From NCBI GenBank assembly GCA_038209365.1, contig JBBQXS010000010.1:48660-112659 (forward strand): DNA of 64,000 nucleotides, written 5' to 3'. This DNA is from DASQHW01 sp038209365. GTDB taxonomy: Bacteria; Actinomycetota; Acidimicrobiia; IMCC26256; PALSA-610. Shown one piece after another: positions 33,651 through 41,554 of this stretch (the first letter of the stretch is position 1; each line of letters begins with the position of its first letter). The position numbers and the translations under genes are program-made. The notes below the pieces were generated by a model. The model was not told the DNA's origin, did not search any database, and saw only the letters and a program-made list of their open reading frames with translations.

Positions 33651-34577
33651 GTGCCTGCGTTGGTCGAAGCCCGTGCCCTGACGAAACGGTTCGGTGGCTT
33701 CGTCGCGGTCGACGGCATCGACTTCGCGATTCAACAAGGTGAGGCGTTCGGGTTCCTGGGACCGAACGGGGCCGGCAAGACGTCGACGATGCGGATGGTC
33801 AGTTGCGTGTCGCCGCGTTCCGGCGGCGACCTGCGTGTGCTCGGCATGGACCCGGAATCGGACGGCCCGCGCATCCGGGCCCGGCTCGGAGTCGTCCCGC
33901 AGGAAGACAACCTCGATACCGAGCTCACGGTGTGGGACAACATGGTCGTGTACGGCCGCTATTTCGACCTGCCGCGCCCGTTGATCCGTGAACGCGCGGC
34001 CGAGCTGCTCGAGTTCGTGCAGCTGAGTGATCGCCGCAACTCGAAGGTCGACCCGCTGTCGGGCGGCATGAAGCGACGTCTGACGGTCGCCCGCGGGCTG
34101 ATCAACCAGCCCGAGCTGCTCCTGCTCGACGAGCCGACGACGGGTCTCGACCCGCAAGCGCGGCATCTCCTGTGGGACAGGTTGTACGGGTTGAAGCGCA
34201 GTGGCGTGACGCTGGTGCTGACGACGCACTACATGGACGAAGCCGAGCAGCTGTGCGACCGGCTCGTGATCATGGATCAGGCGCAGATCGTCGCCGAAGG
34301 TTCGCCACGTGAGCTGATCGCGCGGCACGTCACCCGTGAAGTCGTGGAGGTGCGGCTCGACCTCGCGACCGAGCCCGCGACCGCGGCCGCGCAGATGCGG
34401 TCGCTCGGCGATCGGGTCGAACCCCTCGCGGATCGGGTGCTCATCTACACGCACGACGGTGATGCGATCGCGCACAAGGTCGCGAACGACGGCTTCGGCG
34501 CGGCGTCGGTGCTCGTACGACGCGCGAGCCTCGAGGACGTGTTCCTGATCCTCACCGGCCGCAGCCTCGAAGACTGA
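33651..34577 (+). CDS. ABC exporter ATP-binding protein
   Basis: A 308-aa ATPase with Walker A GPNGAGKTS, Q-loop VVPQEDNLD, signature LSGGMKRRL and Walker B LLLLDEPTTGLD, plus the C-terminal regulatory part of drug/polyketide exporters (DrrA/NodI type). GTG start. First of three genes encoding an exporter, with permeases at 34593 and 35374. Confidence 0.9.
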   Translation: MPALVEARALTKRFGGFVAVDGIDFAIQQGEAFGFLGPNGAGKTSTMRMVSCVSPRSGGDLRVLGMDPESDGPRIRARLGVVPQEDNLDTELTVWDNMVVYGRYFDLPRPLIRERAAELLEFVQLSDRRNSKVDPLSGGMKRRLTVARGLINQPELLLLDEPTTGLDPQARHLLWDRLYGLKRSGVTLVLTTHYMDEAEQLCDRLVIMDQAQIVAEGSPRELIARHVTREVVEVRLDLATEPATAAAQMRSLGDRVEPLADRVLIYTHDGDAIAHKVANDGFGAASVLVRRASLEDVFLILTGRSLED

Positions 34578-34592
34578 CGTGAGCGTGCGGCG

Positions 34593-35363
34593 ATGACTGC
34601 GCCGGTGTTGCGTGTGGTCGAACGCGAAGCGCGGGTGTACTTCCGGCTGTGGCGCGGCCTTGCGTTTTCGATCTTCGTGCAGCCCGCGCTCTATCTCGCG
34701 GCCATGGGGCTCGGTCTCGGCACCCTCATCGATGCCCACTCGGGCAACGTGGCCGGTCTCGACTATCTCGACTTCGTGGCGCCCGGACTCCTCGTCGCGA
34801 GCACGATGCAGCTCTCGGTCGGCGAAGGGATGTGGCCCGTGCTCGCCGGCGTGAAGTGGATCAAGTTCTTCCACGGCGTCGTCGCAACACCGATCCGGCC
34901 GGCCGAGCTGTACAGCGGCTATGTGTTGTGGGTCGCGATCCGGAGCGTGCTCGGTTCGAGCGCGTTCTTGCTCGTCGCCGCGCTGCTCGGCGCGATCCCG
35001 TCGCCGTGGGCGATCCTCGCGATCCCGATCGCAGCATTGTGCGCGGCGGCATTCGTCGCGCCGGTCGCCGCGTTCTCGATGACCCAGGACAGCGATCTCA
35101 CGTTTCCCATGATCATGCGGCTCGGCGTGCTGCCGTTGTTCTTGTTCTCCGGCACGTTCTTCCCGATCAGTGAGCTGCCGGCCGGGGTACGCCCGCTCGC
35201 CGCAGTGTCGCCGTTGTGGCATGCGGTCGAGCTGGCGCGGGACGCGACGACGGGCCGGTTCGGTGTGCTCGCGGACGTGGGGCACGTCGCCGTGCTCGCC
35301 GCCTGCGTCGCGGTGGGCGCGTTCTGGGGCGTCCGCACCTTCACCCGAAGGCTGTCGGCGTGA
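34593..35363 (+). CDS. ABC-2 type exporter permease
   Basis: A 256-aa polytopic permease with about six helices and the ABC-2 pattern YLDFVAPGLLVASTMQ near residue 57 and LFLFSGTFFPISELPAGVRPLAAVSPLWHAVEL near the C-terminus. Follows the ATPase by 15 bases and precedes the second permease by 10 bases. It probably pairs with that permease as a heterodimer, exporting a lipid, polysaccharide or toxic compound. Confidence 0.85.
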   Translation: MTAPVLRVVEREARVYFRLWRGLAFSIFVQPALYLAAMGLGLGTLIDAHSGNVAGLDYLDFVAPGLLVASTMQLSVGEGMWPVLAGVKWIKFFHGVVATPIRPAELYSGYVLWVAIRSVLGSSAFLLVAALLGAIPSPWAILAIPIAALCAAAFVAPVAAFSMTQDSDLTFPMIMRLGVLPLFLFSGTFFPISELPAGVRPLAAVSPLWHAVELARDATTGRFGVLADVGHVAVLAACVAVGAFWGVRTFTRRLSA

Positions 35364-35373
35364 GAGGGAACGC

Positions 35374-36174
35374 ATGAATGCCGTTGCCACGCGGATGTTC
35401 CCGCTGCCGGGCTGGCGGCGGAGGCCGTGGCGGCTCGTCGAACGCAACGTGCTCGCCTACCGCAGGATCTGGTACGTCTTCTTGTCGGGCTTCACCGAGC
35501 CGCTCTTCTTCTTGCTGTCGATCGGGATCGGGGTAGGCCATCTCGTCGGCGACCTCCGGATCGGTGGCCACGTGGTCGACTACCGCACGTTTGTCGCGCC
35601 CGGTCTGCTCGCGACGACGGCGATGAACGGCGCGTTGCTCGACACGACGTTCAACTTCTTCGCGAAGTACAAGTACGCGCACACCTATGACGGTGTGATC
35701 GCGACACCACTCGGGACGCGCGACATCGCGTTCGGTGAGGTGACATGGGCGCTCCTGCGCGGCGCGACCTACTCGACCGGCTTCCTCGTGACGATGGCTG
35801 CGTTCGGAGACATCGCGTCATGGTGGGCGATCCTCGCGCTGCCGGCCGCGGTGCTGATCGGTTTCGCGTTCGCCGGAGCCGGTCTCGGCGCGACGACGTT
35901 CATGCGGTCGTTCATCGACTTCGACTACGTAAACATGGCGATGATCCCGCTGTTCCTGTTCTCCGCGACGTTCTTCCCGCTCTCGCGGTATCCGGACGCG
36001 CTGCAGGTAGTGATCCGCTGCACGCCGCTCTACCAAGGCGTGGTACTCGAGCGGTCCCTCGTGATCGGCGATCTGCACTGGACACTGCTCTTGCACGCCG
36101 CGTATCTCGCGGCGATGGGTGCGGCAGGGCTCTGGGTCGCAACCCGCCGTCTCGGCCTGCTCCTCAAGCCGTAA
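35374..36174 (+). CDS. ABC-2 type exporter permease
   Basis: A 266-aa permease homologous to the one before it: FVAPGLLATTAMNGALLDTTFNFFAKYKY, LFLFSATFFPLSRYPDALQVVIRCTPLYQGV. About six helices. The tandem permeases with one ATPase resemble NodJ/DrrB-type exporters. Start ATG 35374 follows an SD-like GAGAGGG. Convergent with the repeat protein at 36182. Confidence 0.85.
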   Translation: MNAVATRMFPLPGWRRRPWRLVERNVLAYRRIWYVFLSGFTEPLFFLLSIGIGVGHLVGDLRIGGHVVDYRTFVAPGLLATTAMNGALLDTTFNFFAKYKYAHTYDGVIATPLGTRDIAFGEVTWALLRGATYSTGFLVTMAAFGDIASWWAILALPAAVLIGFAFAGAGLGATTFMRSFIDFDYVNMAMIPLFLFSATFFPLSRYPDALQVVIRCTPLYQGVVLERSLVIGDLHWTLLLHAAYLAAMGAAGLWVATRRLGLLLKP

Positions 36175-36181
36175 GCCCGGT

Positions 36182-37120
36182 TCAGGCCGGCAGGATCGCG
36201 ACGATCCGGCTTTTCACCGGCGATCGCGGCGCGTCGTCGGATGTTCCGAACGCGTACACGTTTCCGTCGGTCGTTGCCAACCAGTAGCCGCCGTTCGGCG
36301 ACGGCGCGATGTCCGCGACCGGCGCGCGCAGCTTCGCGCGCGCGGCATCGCCGTGCGCCGACGCGCCGGCGAACGGATACACGTGGCCGTCGGCGCTCGC
36401 CAACCAGTACCCACCGCTGCGAGACGCGGCGATCCCGACAACGTGTGGGCGAGAACGGCGAACCGACGATCCCTTCCGGGAGGTCGCGAAACCCTTCACC
36501 TTCCCGTCGGACATCACGAGCCAGTAACCGCCGTCGGGCGTCGCCGCGATGTCGACCACGCGCGCGTGATGTGAAGCGGAAAGGTCACCGTGATGGCGGG
36601 TGCCGAATGCGTAGACGTGACCGTCGGCTCTCGCGATCCAGTAGCCGCGCGTGGGCGACGCGGCGATGCCCACGATCGGCGACGATCGCCGGCGGATCCT
36701 GTGCTGGCCGAGAGAAGGAGTTCCGACACCGATGACCCGTCCGTCGCTCGTGACGAGCCAGTGACCGCCGTCCGGCGAGGCGGTCGCGCCGACCACCGTT
36801 GCGTCCTTGGACACGACGGCGTCCGAGGCGGAGGGGCGGTCCGCGGCGCCACCCGCATAGAGCCGGCCACGCGCGTCGACAAGGACGAACCTGTCCACGG
36901 CGTGCACGGTCACCGGCGGCACCAGTGCGGCGGTGGACGTCCCGGGGGCACGGTCATGCGTCGCGAGGCCGAAGACGCCGGCGGCGACGAGCGTGACGCC
37001 GACGATCGCGACGAGTGTTCGCAACAGCTTGCGCTGGTCGCGCGTCCGCACCGACCACAGCACGGTGCCGATGCACACGATGAGACCAAGCCCGACGAGG
37101 GTCGCGTACAGCAAGGTCAC
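36182..37120 (-). CDS. Membrane-anchored GYWL-repeat propeller protein
   Basis: A 312-aa protein with two N-terminal membrane segments (YATLVGLGLIVCIGTVLWSV; LLRTLVAIVGVTLVAAGVFGLA) and an extracellular domain of about six 35-40-residue repeats with the pattern SPDGGHWLVTSDGRVIGVG / SGGYWLASADGHVYPFAG / NGGYWLATTDGNVYAFG. Such repeats are frequent in Acidimicrobiia and related actinobacteria and likely form a beta-propeller. GTG start. Ligand unknown. Confidence 0.75.
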   Translation of the reverse strand: MTLLYATLVGLGLIVCIGTVLWSVRTRDQRKLLRTLVAIVGVTLVAAGVFGLATHDRAPGTSTAALVPPVTVHAVDRFVLVDARGRLYAGGAADRPSASDAVVSKDATVVGATASPDGGHWLVTSDGRVIGVGTPSLGQHRIRRRSSPIVGIAASPTRGYWIARADGHVYAFGTRHHGDLSASHHARVVDIAATPDGGYWLVMSDGKVKGFATSRKGSSVRRSRPHVVGIAASRSGGYWLASADGHVYPFAGASAHGDAARAKLRAPVADIAPSPNGGYWLATTDGNVYAFGTSDDAPRSPVKSRIVAILPA

Positions 37121-37173
37121 ATGCGCAGGCTACGTGAGCACGTGAACGCGCGAACCGGCGCGATCCATCCGGT

Positions 37174-38019
37174 TCAATAACGCAACTCGGCCACCACTGC
37201 GAAGTGATCCGATGGCCACATTCCGCCGATGGGGGTGCTGCCCGCGACGTGTGCGGAGAGCACGTGGCCGACGCCGCCGAGCTTCGGTTGGCCGACCATC
37301 ACGTAGTCGATGCGCATGGCACGACCGAGCAGCGGTGCGATGAACGGGTTGTCGTTGACACACGTGTGGCCGGGACCATCGTGTCCTGCCGCGATCCATG
37401 CATCGCGGAACACGACGCCCGGTACCGGCACCGCGGCACGCCCGGTGAGCATGCGGATCTCGTCGGCGTCCGGTTCCGCATTGAGATCGCCGCACAGCAC
37501 CGCCGGAAACGGACGCGGCCGGTTCGCGCGTACGAACGCGCATATCTCCGCGACCTGCGCCTGACGCACGGCGCTGTGATCGTCCCGCCAGCTCAAGTGC
37601 GCGCAGTACACCTGGATCGGGCCGCGCGGCCCTTCCACCTCGGCGAACACGACGAGCCGCTCTTCGCCCTCGTCGTCGCGTGCGTCACCCGCGGTGCGAG
37701 GGAGCTGCCGAACCTCGTGGCGCACGATCGGCCAGCGTGACACCACGGCGTTCCCCGCTCGGGCGCCGTCGCGCTCGAGGTTCGCGGCGAACACCTGGTT
37801 CGAGTATCCGAGCGCGGCCGCGATCTCGCGCGCCTGACTCCGTTCGTCGTCCTCCCAGACCTCCTGCAACGCACAGACGTCCACGTCGAGGTTCCGCAAT
37901 GTCGCCTCGATGGCCGGCGCCCGCGCTTCCCAGGGTCCGTATCGACCCCAGAGGTTCCACGTGGCGATGCGAACGCGTGTCGATACCAGCGGCCCGTAGC
38001 CCGGGTCGAACTCGTACAC
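37174..38019 (-). CDS. Endonuclease/exonuclease/phosphatase (EEP) family protein
   Basis: A 281-aa EEP-fold enzyme: RIATWNLWGRYGPWEAR, VCALQEVWEDD, AVLCGDLNAEPDADEI and the C-terminal WPSDHFAVVAELR, giving Asn, Glu, Asp-x-Asn and Asp-His of the metal-dependent active site. Hydrolyses a phosphodiester or phospholipid. The GTG at 38019 leaves only 19 bp to the divergent PhyH gene; a second GTG at 37986 (VSTRVRIATWN) is also plausible and gives 270 aa. Confidence 0.8.
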   Translation of the reverse strand: MYEFDPGYGPLVSTRVRIATWNLWGRYGPWEARAPAIEATLRNLDVDVCALQEVWEDDERSQAREIAAALGYSNQVFAANLERDGARAGNAVVSRWPIVRHEVRQLPRTAGDARDDEGEERLVVFAEVEGPRGPIQVYCAHLSWRDDHSAVRQAQVAEICAFVRANRPRPFPAVLCGDLNAEPDADEIRMLTGRAAVPVPGVVFRDAWIAAGHDGPGHTCVNDNPFIAPLLGRAMRIDYVMVGQPKLGGVGHVLSAHVAGSTPIGGMWPSDHFAVVAELRY

Positions 38020-38038
38020 AAACGGTTACGGTAGCGGC

Positions 38039-38863
38039 GTGATCCGCCGTCTCGGCAAGAACCTCACCCTCCTCGATCCGCAAGAAGCGCCGGACGCGAG
38101 TGCTGACCTGGAGCGCGACGGCTACGCGTTGCTCCCAGAGGTGTTCACGCACGAGGAGGTCGCCGAGCTCCGCGAGGAGATCGACGCGATCTTCGACAAC
38201 TCTCCGCCCGAGCGCGAGCGTGACGACAAGGAGGAGTTCCGCTACCAGATGCTGAACCGCAGCGCGGCCTGCCAGACCGCGGTGATGCATCCCGGCATTC
38301 TCGGGGTGATCGAGCCGCTGCTCGGTGACGACTGTCACGTGATCGCGAACACCGCGTGGCGGAACCCACCGGATTTCAAGGGTGGACCGTGGCATTGCGA
38401 CGCGGGGCCGCACGTGCCGCGCTCCGAAGACGTGCCGTGGGACGACCGCATCCCGTACCCGATCTTCGCGATCGGCGCCCATCTCATGCTCCAGGACTGC
38501 GCGCTCGCGGACGGACCGACTGCGGTCGTGCCGGGCAGCCACCGCAGCGGACGCCTCGCGCCGTTCGAGAAGATGGCCGACGAGAACCTGTCATACGACG
38601 GCCGTCCGGCTGTCGTCGTCGAGGTGCGCGCGGGCGACGTCGCGCTGTTCGCCTCGGACGCGTGGCACCGCGGCCTGCCCGCCGGCGAAGGGGCTCGGGG
38701 CCGGTATTTCCTGCAGGTGCACTACGGCCGCCGCGACATCGCGCAGCGGATCCAGACCACCGCCGAGGTTCACCATGCATCACCCGAGGCGATCGCGAGG
38801 GCGACGACGGAGCGGGCGCGCACGATCCTCGGGCTCCACGGCGCTTTCTTCTACGACCGGTAG
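38039..38863 (+). CDS. Phytanoyl-CoA dioxygenase (PhyH) family protein
   Basis: A 274-aa Fe(II)/2-oxoglutarate dioxygenase. HxD is visible in GPWHCDAGPHVP and the distal His in SDAWHRGLPAGEG, with PTAVVPGSHRSGRL between, the usual PhyH layout. Probably hydroxylates a small molecule or lipid. GTG start; the -10-like TACGGT six bases upstream suggests a leaderless mRNA. Convergent with the AhpD-like gene. Confidence 0.8.
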   Translation: MIRRLGKNLTLLDPQEAPDASADLERDGYALLPEVFTHEEVAELREEIDAIFDNSPPERERDDKEEFRYQMLNRSAACQTAVMHPGILGVIEPLLGDDCHVIANTAWRNPPDFKGGPWHCDAGPHVPRSEDVPWDDRIPYPIFAIGAHLMLQDCALADGPTAVVPGSHRSGRLAPFEKMADENLSYDGRPAVVVEVRAGDVALFASDAWHRGLPAGEGARGRYFLQVHYGRRDIAQRIQTTAEVHHASPEAIARATTERARTILGLHGAFFYDR

Positions 38864-38886
38864 CTCGCTCCGCGCGACCCGGGTGT

Positions 38887-39369
38887 CTAGATCTCGAGCG
38901 GGCAGTTGTCGGCGATACCGAGGACCTCGAGGGTGCGGCCCAGCCCGAGGAACACCGCGCAGCACAACGTGAGGTCGAGGATCTCGTCGTCGGCGAAGCC
39001 GGCCCGTAGCCGGCCGAACATCTCGTCGTCGATCCCGCGATGGTCGGCGGCGAACCGCTCGGCGTACTCGATCGCGAGCCGCTGCCGGTCCGTGTAGCCC
39101 GGCCAGGTTCGCCATTCCCCGACGTGCGCGTAGTCGTCCTCGGTGATGCCGGCGTCGAGGACTGAGGGCGCCCGGAAAGTCGCGCACGCGTCGCACGCGT
39201 TGAGCTGCGCGATCCGCATGCGCGCCACCTCGCGCTCCGACGCCGGCAGCTTCGAGCGTTGATACGCGGTGCTGATCATGCGATCGACCATGCCGGTCAT
39301 CTCCGGCCGCAGTGACCACACCATCGCCGCGTCCCCGCCCGCCCCGTCAGGAACATCGATCCGTGCCAC
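38887..39369 (-). CDS. AhpD-like carboxymuconolactone-decarboxylase-fold protein
   Basis: A 160-aa helical protein with C-x2-C in NACDACATFRAP and a following DYAHVGEWRTWPGYTDRQRLAIEYAERF, typical of the AhpD/CMD family where the Cys pair supports peroxidase or disulfide activity. It begins (GTG) 25 bases after the stop of the predicted selenoprotein on the same strand, so the two are probably an operon and may share redox substrates. Confidence 0.75.
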   Translation of the reverse strand: MARIDVPDGAGGDAAMVWSLRPEMTGMVDRMISTAYQRSKLPASEREVARMRIAQLNACDACATFRAPSVLDAGITEDDYAHVGEWRTWPGYTDRQRLAIEYAERFAADHRGIDDEMFGRLRAGFADDEILDLTLCCAVFLGLGRTLEVLGIADNCPLEI

Positions 39370-39394
39370 GGCGCAGAGCCTACGCACGACCCAG

Positions 39395-40462
39395 CTACAC
39401 GATCGGGGGGTAGTAGTTCTCGGCGCCGATCTTCTTGATGTCTTCGTACCAGGAACTGTCGTAGACGTCGGTCGGGCCCTGGCGCATCGGGTCCTCGAAG
39501 TTCCACGCCTGGCGCTTGTACGTCCAGTTCGCGGGATAGAGGCGATGTGCCTCGCGCCAGTGCGGAATCGCGGCCGCGTGATCGCCGTGATCGTGGAGGA
39601 ACCGGCCGAGCTCGAACTCGGCGGCCGCAGTCGCCTCGGCGGTGGTGCGGGTTCCCGACCGTCGGACGACCTCATCCGGCGCGAGCGCATACGGGCTGTC
39701 GCTGCCACGCGCGAGCCAGTCTTCGATCATGGCGACGTACTGCGCCGGATCGCTGCGGATCTTGCGCGCTTCACGCAGCACGTCGGCGATGTCGGGCGGC
39801 AGCGTCGACAGATCGATCGTGCGGAAGGACTCGGTGAACGGGTTGCTTCCCGGGTGCGCGGGCTCGGCGGGACGCACGATCGTGCCGCGCTCGTCGATCC
39901 ACACGGCATTCGGCACGTTGACGAAGCCGAAGAGCTCGTCGCACACGTGCGCCTCGTCGACCAGCGAAGGATGCTGGGCGTGCGCCTGCTCGATGAAGGG
40001 CAGTGCCTCGGTCCTGTCGACGTCGAGCGCGACCGTGACGATCTCGAGACCCTGCGGATGCCATCTCGTGCGGTGCGCCTGCCACACGGGCAGATCGAAG
40101 CGACAGCCTCACCACGACGCCCACGCGACCAGCAACACCTTCTGGCCGCGCAGGCTCGACAACCGGAACGGATTGCCCTCGGCATCGGGGAGCACGAGCT
40201 CGGGTGCAACGGCCGTTGTGAGCGATCGGCCGGTCACCGCGGTCTCGGGTCCCAGCGCCCACACCCTCCGGCGTTCGTCGACGACGAGCGGCATTCCCAA
40301 TCGCTCGGCGAGCACGGTCGGGTCGAGCCGGCCGTCCGCGAGCCACGGGCTGTCCGGCAGGGGAACGCACACTTCGCCCTTGCACGCACCCTGGGGTTTG
40401 ATCGCCCAGCCCGTCCGCGCTTCGAATACACCGGCGTCGACCGCCAGCTCCTCAAGAATCAC
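39395..40462 (-). CDS. ResA/TlpA-like redoxin, predicted selenoprotein (Sec at residue 118)
   Basis: One continuous 355-codon frame interrupted by a single TGA at 40111-40109. The TGA falls exactly where a thioredoxin-fold redox Cys belongs: KVLLVAWASW-U-GCRFDLPVWQ. Sequence on both sides is coherent (TVALDVDRTEALPFIEQ; VNVPNAVWIDERGTIVRP; then a helical C-terminal domain of about 130 residues). Bases 16-33 after TGA form a small hairpin, as a bacterial SECIS would. I recall a family annotated as ResA-like with a WAxxUGC motif; this fits. Predicted thiol/selenol oxidoreductase. Selenocysteine genes (selA, selB, selC) are not in the window. GTG start. Ordinary readthrough or decay to a pseudogene are alternatives. 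Confidence 0.8.
40079..40093 (-). promoter_or_regulatory. Candidate SECIS stem-loop
   Basis: On the minus strand CTGCC-CGTGT-GGCAG begins 15 bases after the in-frame TGA (40111-40109). A 5-bp stem with a GU-containing loop at this distance is where SelB-binding SECIS apical hairpins lie in bacterial selenoprotein mRNAs. The lower stem is not clear by eye. Confidence 0.5.
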
Positions 40463-40492
40463 GGCGGCACCCTAACGCCGGAGGCAACCGAC

Positions 40493-40975
40493 ATGCGCGA
40501 GCACCGTTACTCGTTCGAGATGCCGCACTCGGCGGCGCGGATCTGGGCGTTGTTCCAGGACTACGACCGTTGGACGGATTACGCGCCGATGGTGCAGCGC
40601 GTCGACGTCTTGTATCCGGGCGACGAGCACCACAACGGACGGCTGCGACGGGTCATCTACAAGATGCCGTTCGGGCGTGAGGGATCGGCGCTCGAGTTGG
40701 TCACCGACGTCGAGCCGGAGCACGGCTACACGTACACGATGATCTCCCGGACGCCCGGGGACGACCAGATCGGGCACGTGCGGTTGGAGCCGCTCGGACC
40801 GAACCGCACGAGGTTCGAGTTCGACGAGCGCTACCACCTCACCAAAGCGCCGTGGAAATGGTTCGAAGGACCGATCTACAAATTCATCAACAAGAACAAC
40901 GAGGACAGCATGCGCCGGGCGTCGGCGTACCTGTCGGCCCATCCGGAGTACCGCCCGGATTTGGTTGACACATGA
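40493..40975 (+). CDS. SRPBCC (START-like) ligand-binding protein
   Basis: A 160-aa SRPBCC-fold protein (YSFEMPHSAARIWALFQDYDRWTDYAPMVQRVDVL; LEPLGPNRTRFEFDERYHL; PIYKFINKNNEDSMRRASAY). The family includes polyketide cyclases and lipid-transfer proteins. SD GGAGG lies 9 bases before ATG. Divergent from the selenoprotein gene with only 30 bp between the start codons. Confidence 0.75.
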   Translation: MREHRYSFEMPHSAARIWALFQDYDRWTDYAPMVQRVDVLYPGDEHHNGRLRRVIYKMPFGREGSALELVTDVEPEHGYTYTMISRTPGDDQIGHVRLEPLGPNRTRFEFDERYHLTKAPWKWFEGPIYKFINKNNEDSMRRASAYLSAHPEYRPDLVDT

Positions 40976-41119
40976 GGATGCCGGCTCCGTTGTGCCAGTG
41001 AATTCCGTCACTTTCGGCGCCGGAACGCGCACCATGCTTCGTTCGGCCTATATCCAGCTGGTCTCGTTCGGGCGACACTGCGGAGACTCTCGCGCACGAA
41101 CACAAGAGGACGGGCGGAC

Positions 41120-41395
41120 ATGGAAGCCGGGGAAGCAAACGCGGATCTCTGCTTGTACTGCGCACTCGTCCTCGAAGGGGTAGAACAGGAAACCGGCGAG
41201 TGCTCGTGCGTGGACTACGACGGCGAGTTCGGCGAGGTGGTCGTCACGATCGAGCTCCTGCTCTGCCGTGTGACTGACCCCGCGATCCGCGCCAGCCTCC
41301 TCGGCGTTGTCACCACGGTCGCCGGTCCGCAGTATGCCGAATACGTCGACACGTGGACAGGCCGCGACGCCAGGCAGAAATGCGTAGACGCATAG
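41120..41395 (+). CDS. Small Cys-containing protein of unknown function
   Basis: A 91-aa protein starting MEAGEANADLCLYCALVLEG with C11-x2-C14 (LCLYCA) and C28-x-C30 (ECSCVD), a possible metal or disulfide site, then a hydrophobic strand VVVTIELLLCRV. I do not recognise it. SD-like AAGAGGACGGG upstream. The end carries a perfect 14-bp palindrome (ATGCGT-AG-ACGCAT, 41380-41393). Confidence 0.5.
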   Translation: MEAGEANADLCLYCALVLEGVEQETGECSCVDYDGEFGEVVVTIELLLCRVTDPAIRASLLGVVTTVAGPQYAEYVDTWTGRDARQKCVDA

Positions 41396-41554
41396 GCGCG
41401 TAGGCGTGTGCGTACCCGGTGAACGACCTCCGATGGGGTCCCCCGAACATCGGGCTTAGGGCGGCGACCCTGGACGCCGACAACCCTTGGGGCGGGCCTG
41501 TTGGCAGCGGGCGCGCATTCGAGGACGGCTCGCGGGGCGACATCGGGGATCGCA

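Noticed and set aside
40109..40462. A separate 117-aa gene ending at 40109
   Set aside because: It stops exactly at the expected redox Cys codon and continues in the same frame with matching domain sequence, so I treated it as the first part of a selenoprotein.
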